The notes under the pieces are model-generated. The model ran no database searches and was not told where the DNA came from. It worked only from the letters and a program-made list of their open reading frames with translations. A stretch of DNA of 64,000 nucleotides from positions 1 to 64,000 of the forward strand of contig RQTK01000166.1 in NCBI GenBank assembly GCA_003991915.1. The letters run 5' to 3'. The stretch's first letter is position 1; each line of letters opens with the position of its first letter. Positions 1 through 64,000 of the stretch are shown piece by piece. Origin of the DNA: Elysia chlorotica. Its lineage: Eukaryota; Mollusca; Gastropoda; Plakobranchidae. Both the position numbers and the translations under genes were made by a program.

Positions 1-470
1 GTTTTTTTATGATTGAGTTATGTAAAAGGTCTGGCCCTGCTGCCGTTTCCTTCATTTGCTTGAGGCAGACATGTAGTTCTTTAAAGGAAAATAATTTATA
101 ATAATAATAATTATTGTATTCTTTGGAGCAGTCTGGGGAGAAGTCAACCGTTTTTTGCTTAGACTGCTCTTTAAAACTTTTGAATTCAGGGGAGTAGTGA
201 TGGTTGGAGGAGTTCCGGGAAAATGCAGAGCCTAGTGCGTCTGCAATCTCCCGTTCCCCCTCCACATATGAACCATTCGCCTCCCTAGGGTACTTACGGC
301 AATTTGGTCCTGTATTTTTCTGACTAATTTCCATACTTTGGACAGGTTTGTGTCGTTATTAATTTTGGAAATAAAGTTTTTCCAAGTCCGTCGCCTCTGC
401 TGCCGTATAGTGCGGCGGGCTTCACCGCGCCGCTTCTTTTAAAAATATCTGAGGAACTGTAGAGGTCCGA
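1..470 (-). mobile_element. Non-LTR retrotransposon (LINE) ORF2 fragment, cut by window edge
   Basis: The complement of about 441-230 reads as a basic stretch (KKRRGEARRTIRQQRRRTW, then KNFISKINNDTNLSKVWKLV) typical of the linker between endonuclease and reverse transcriptase in Jockey/I-like LINEs. After an apparent frameshift near 270-300 the reading continues with IADALGSAF and then, toward position 1, ELHVCLKQM...AAGPDLLHNSI, which resembles the start of an RT domain. It is truncated at both ends and broken, so it is a dead fragment. Clade assignment is not secure. Confidence 0.7.
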
Positions 471-475
471 GGGAT

Positions 476-515
476 CGTCCTCTTAGGAATCTATAACAGA
501 GTGTCATTAAATTGC

Positions 516-576
<61 letters not shown>

Positions 577-1175
577 AAAACATGGGGATAAAGAGTGGGG
601 TAGAGAGGGTGGAGGGAAAGAAAGATAGAGATGATATCTAGATAGAAAGCAGGGTATTAATGCGTCTTACAATAAAAAATAAACGAAGTTTTATTTGTGT
701 AATTTGTAAGAGCTTTTATTTTTATTGCTTGCCAAAATCATGTCCTTTAACGGTTCCCCTTAGATTCTCCTTCCGCTTTCATTTTACAAAAGTAACAAAA
801 GAATCTCAAGTACGAAACGGAAAAAAAAACAAAAAAATATACAACATGATAAGATGTAATAAGAAAGAGATTGCTACAAAGAGAGAGAGATAAAGATAAA
901 GAGAGAGATAAAGAGAGAGATAAAGAGAGAGAGATAAAGAGAGAGATAAAGAGAGAGATAAAGAGAGAGATAAAGAGTTGAGTAGAGATGGTGGAGGGAA
1001 AGAGATAGACGTGATATCTAAATAGAAAGCAGGGTATACACATGTTCCTCGAGATTAGCCCTGCCTTTATTCACAAGCGTATGATAGAGCGAGAGAGAGA
1101 GAGAGAAGAAGAGAGAGAAATATTGAGAGAGAAGGAGAGAGAGAAAGAGAGAGACAGAGAGAGAGAGATAGAAAG
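476..1175. repeat. GA-rich microsatellite cluster with a diverged duplicated segment
   Basis: Long (GA)n runs occur at about 519-575, 878-975 (with a regular GATAAAGA interruption) and 1088-1170. The sequences following the first two runs (about 586-659 and 967-1038) are diverged copies of each other, sharing the GGTGGAGGGAAAGA and AGAAAGCAGGGTAT segments, so a composite unit was duplicated. Open frames here are low-complexity Ser/Leu readings and are not genes. Confidence 0.85.
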
Positions 1176-3440
1176 CAAGCGGCAGGAGTAGCAGCACATA
1201 TAAAACAGCCGAAACGTAAATGTTCGGGCATATTCTAAGGAAATCGAGACACTTGCAATACTGGAAATCAGCAAGTTAATTTCAAGGGCGTCGATTTGAA
1301 TGTCTCTCCCGTACGGCTTTATTGACACTTCCTAAAAATTGCCAAAGTTAGCAGTCAGTTAGCGTAGCAGTCACCGGTCACTGTTTTACTGACTGTCAGT
1401 GTCACTGACAGCCACAGCCAGGTAGATGACTAGCCTAGCAGACTAGACGATCAAGAATCCTACTAGCGCTGCTGCTGCTGCTTGGTATAGATCTAGGGTG
1501 CAAGAGTCTGGAAAATAGCGTTTAGATTTCCGTGTTCTTGCGGTTTTCAAAGCTAGATCTAGATTAGGTTCTAAACCTAGAAATCTAGAGATCTAGACCA
1601 TCCAAAAATTGTCGAATTGATAGAAGAATCTAGAGATCTGATTCTAGGCCTAGATTTCTAGATTATTTTACATCTAGATCTAGATCTTGATCTAGATCCA
1701 GAATTATTAAACCAGGTAGATATGGATCATCATTTCTCGTTTTGGTACCCTCGTTTTAACCCTCAGAAAATAATATTCTACTATCATCAAGATAATTTAT
1801 ATAATTTCAAGATCTAGACATATGCCTACAGTACTAGATCTAGAATCTATTTTTTGATTCCTTACTCACTGTAAGTGACTTTTGGTCCCCTATCTCAATC
1901 TCTGTTGGGCTGCTAGGCCCAAGTCAAGGCAGGGAAACTGTGACATCATTGAACCCTTGCAACAACAGAAAGCCCAATAAACACTTTGCAATACTGTTCG
2001 CGCTTGATTTTCATTTTGATGATTTAATTGTTCACACAAAGAAAATGGAAATAGTGGTGTTCAAATACTCTAGTCAGAGAGGGGCACACCACGCTTTGAG
2101 ATCACGTGATCCATAGGCGCTCTTTCAGGCTTTGTTTCAAGTCTTCTAATTGTTTTTAGCCTAGATTCTAGATCTAGAGCATGTCTCTCTATCAATACCT
2201 TCAGGAGGCAATATAAAAAATAAATGATAAATCTAGATATTGACTAGTCTCAATTGCATAAATTGATATAAGGGTAGATTTTTTAAAGTAGACTACCTCT
2301 GATAGCTTTTAATACCTTGCACCATGATATAGCTAAATGCAATTTAAGTATTTTGGTATCTGTAGACTAGGGACTAACAATTTATTGCTGAGTCTGTAGA
2401 CTAATATATGCAGATCTTTTAAAAAAATAAGTTGTCGATCAAGACTAGATTTGTTTACCAACCCTACTGCAAAGTTACATTTTAATCTTACCTTGTCAAG
2501 CATGGGGTTTGAAAAGTGAATTATGAATTGATACGATAGAACTGTTACAATTTATAAAACCACACTGTTTCGAAGCAGACACTTTAACTGCTGATGAATG
2601 GTATTCACAAGTAAACCATTGGAGGGAATATTAGCTCAGATCCGTTCCTGCGGAGACCCAGCAAAATCGTCTTCATTTATAAACGATTCCTAATAATTGC
2701 TTTTAAAACTACTTAACTAGTCTACTCTTTAGATTGCCCATGCATCTTTATAAGAGTCAGACTGACACCAGCTTCTAAAGCTTCTGTGGTTCAAGGCAAA
2801 TACAACAATCAGATTGACAATATAATTATTTAATGGGATTTAATCTGTAATGAGAGATGCATTTTAGCTTGTTACACACCCTGTCTTTTCAAATATGAAA
2901 CATTGTTGCCTTTTATATTCCTTGAGAGTGCAGCAAATAATCAATTATTTTTGTGCTAAAGATCTAGATCTTGTATAGATTTTCAGTTATTTTAGAGCCA
3001 AGATGATCCATGAAAATTCGAAGTTATTTAAGTAATTTTCTTCAAAAGATTCTCTGTGGCAAGACTTTGATGATTTATATCAATTCTAAATGGAAAAAGA
3101 TGCACATCTCAAGAGATGATTGTTTTTGCCTTCACTTTGTTTTATTAAACTTATGCTATATTTTTCTATTTGTTCCACTGAAAATTAAAAAAATTTAATC
3201 TAGAAATATAATAAATAATTACAAATGCATGGTTAAATGCTACTGGCAGACTTATTGAAGTATTTTATGTCACATTTACTGTGTATTCTCTTTTTTGATG
3301 AATTGAAGAAACAAGTCTTAATCACTGCTTATAGATAATATTTCTTCTTTAAAAAATAAAAGTAGCGCATTTGGTAGTTGTTTTGCTTAAAATCTTACAT
3401 TATTGTAACTTATGTATCTATCATCATATATTTCTTTTAG
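1176..3440 (+). other. Upstream non-coding region / probable 5' UTR intron, TCTAGATCT-rich
   Basis: No coding sequence recognised. Between about 1484 and 1862, and again near 2156-2180 and 2951-2970, the sequence is packed with overlapping TCTAGA/AGATCT/CTAGAT motifs. A palindrome lies at 1393-1411 and a (GCT)n run near 1468-1482. Because an acceptor-like site ends at 3440, at least one upstream non-coding exon and the promoter should lie at or before this region, but I cannot place them. Confidence 0.5.
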
Positions 3441-3496
3441 ATTCACATGAATTTGCAGAATTCATAATGATTGCTGGGAGTGACTAAAGATCAATC
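3441..3496 (+). promoter_or_regulatory. ITPR: 5' UTR segment of ITPR exon 1 with two uORFs
   Basis: An acceptor-like TTTCTTTTAG ends at 3440. The following 56 nt contain two complete short upstream ORFs, 3447-3467 (M-N-L-Q-N-S-stop) and 3467-3487 (M-I-A-G-S-D-stop). The stop of the first overlaps the ATG of the second by one base. The second ends 9 nt before the ITPR ATG. If the acceptor is used, ribosomes must bypass or reinitiate after both; their effect is inference. Confidence 0.6.
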
Positions 3497-62730
<59,234 letters not shown>

Positions 62731-64000
62731 GTAAGCTTGATTGCCTGACCTTTATTGTATGAAACTTGGGTATCGTCACTGTCAATTATTTATGTTCAAA
62801 TTGCAACCTTTCTTGTTGTAAATCAGTTTATTTTTTCCTTGAAGTAATCTCTTCCCCAAATTTTCAGTTTGAACTGCTGCAGTTTTGTTTTGTTTTTTAA
62901 TGCTTTTTGTTGTTGTTTTTTTTGTTGAGTATTTGTTGTTGTTATGCCCATTTGTTTACACACAAAAAAATGATTTCCTTAATTTGGTCAATCTTTACAT
63001 AAACCAGCTCAAATGGGTTCATTGCTATTAAAAGAAAACCAAACTGCATAATCAATTAAACATGGAAAACAAATAATTTGTTTTACTTTCCTGTAAAAAT
63101 TGTATCACCTACCATACCAAAAAAAAAAAAAAGGCACAAGCATGACTATTTATTTTTACCCCCTTTTTTGTATGATTTATTCATGTGATATCCTTAAATA
63201 TTGTTCTCTGTAGTACTTAATAGATATAGCTATTCTGTACTGCAGTGTCATATGGGAAAATTCATATTTCCAGTTTGTGATCCAAATGAACAGCTTTTAT
63301 AGTTATTGTATGAACATCAATGGGTGTTTAAAATTCAATCAAACGACACCATGTGCTTCTTTTAATAATAAATATTATGCTAATTGAATGATCATGGTCA
63401 AATTGTTTTAATTGGTTGATGGCTTTACCATAGCTACCTATCTAAAAAAAACAAACCCAAAGAAGCAAATAAAAAAAAAAAAGGATGTTCAATGCATGAC
63501 TTACTGGTGTTAAATATATTTTGAAGAGTAAGAATTTGTTTGAGCCACAGAGGAAAATGGTACACAGGAGTTGTAATATTTATTGAATTAATAATCGGGC
63601 ACTTTGACATTAAGCTACACAAATATTTGGACAGAAGTTGACGTTTTCTTTTTTCTTCTTCATTTTTTTCTGTGAGTATAGCACTGTGGACTGAGCCACA
63701 ATGAGGAAATTGTGTGCACATTTGTTAATTTCATTTTTTATTTTATTTTTATATAATTCTGTTTGTCTCTTCCCTTCAATATTTTTCCTGAATGTCATAA
63801 ATCTATTATTGAATATGCTTGTCTCAATTTCTTTTTTTAACCTTCATTCCAATGGATTTTATATAAGACATTTAGAGTGCGAAAGCTGCTTTGCCCTATA
63901 GTAAAAAAGTTTCATACTTGGCAAAAAATGAGATAAAAGTCTTCTTTACAATTCTTATTGATTAGATTGTTCATATATGTTTTAGAAAAAAAATATAGCC
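62731..64000 (+). other. ITPR: Start of intron 37
   Basis: AT-rich intron running to the window edge. The next expected exon (vertebrate GEALRQILVNRYYGN region) is not present. Confidence 0.7.

Noticed and set aside
747-1328. Ser/Leu-rich frames on the minus strand
   Set aside because: They read through GA microsatellites; no other support.

Overview
The window holds the 5' two-thirds of one large, intron-rich animal gene on the + strand: an inositol 1,4,5-trisphosphate receptor (ITPR), the IP3-gated calcium-release channel of the endoplasmic reticulum. I placed 37 coding exons from the ATG at 3497 to 62730. All junctions keep phase, and together they give 5,172 nt or 1,724 codons. The alignments to vertebrate ITPR1 quoted here were made from memory. 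The gene runs out of the window before the regulatory C-terminal half, the six-helix pore and the stop codon. Residues present cover the suppressor beta-trefoil, the MIR beta-trefoil and helical IP3-binding core (IP3-contact positions conserved), and much of the ARM/RIH solenoid.

The organism looks like a lophotrochozoan, probably a gastropod mollusc. Reasons are the AT-rich long introns, many (CT)n/(GA)n/(CA)n microsatellites, dispersed TCTAGATCT-rich tracts, a tRNA-derived SINE with a tail resembling common molluscan repeats, and RTE-like LINE tails ending in (GAT)n. This is inference, not proof.

Layout. 1-3440: upstream DNA with a LINE reverse-transcriptase fragment (minus strand), GA microsatellites and a TCTAGATCT-rich tract. 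3441-3496: 5' UTR segment with two tiny uORFs. 3497-9659: exons 1-3, with a broken hAT-like transposase gene in intron 2. 9660-19521: intron 3, a 9.9 kb microsatellite and SINE desert. 19522-31786: exons 4-17 (IP3-binding region). 31787-37197: a 5.4 kb AT-rich intron 17 carrying a candidate 27-nt cassette exon. 37198-46354: exons 18-24, including a candidate mutually exclusive pair 21a/21b. 46355-51537: a roughly 1 kb inverted-repeat element, exon 25, then a tandem duplication containing exon 26 twice, one copy carrying a TTAA-flanked piggyBac-like insertion. 51538-62730: exons 27-37, ending with two micro-exons at the position of the mammalian SII splice segment.

The most interesting signals concern splicing. 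They are a phase-locked mutually exclusive exon pair, a phase-compatible 9-residue micro-exon, an exon duplicated with one synonymous change, a GC-AG intron, and an intron (intron 4) largely made of tandem copies of its own two exon borders. The last includes seven extra copies of a 5' splice site. No prokaryotic features, CRISPR array, rRNA or intact tRNA gene was seen, and no second host gene is convincing.
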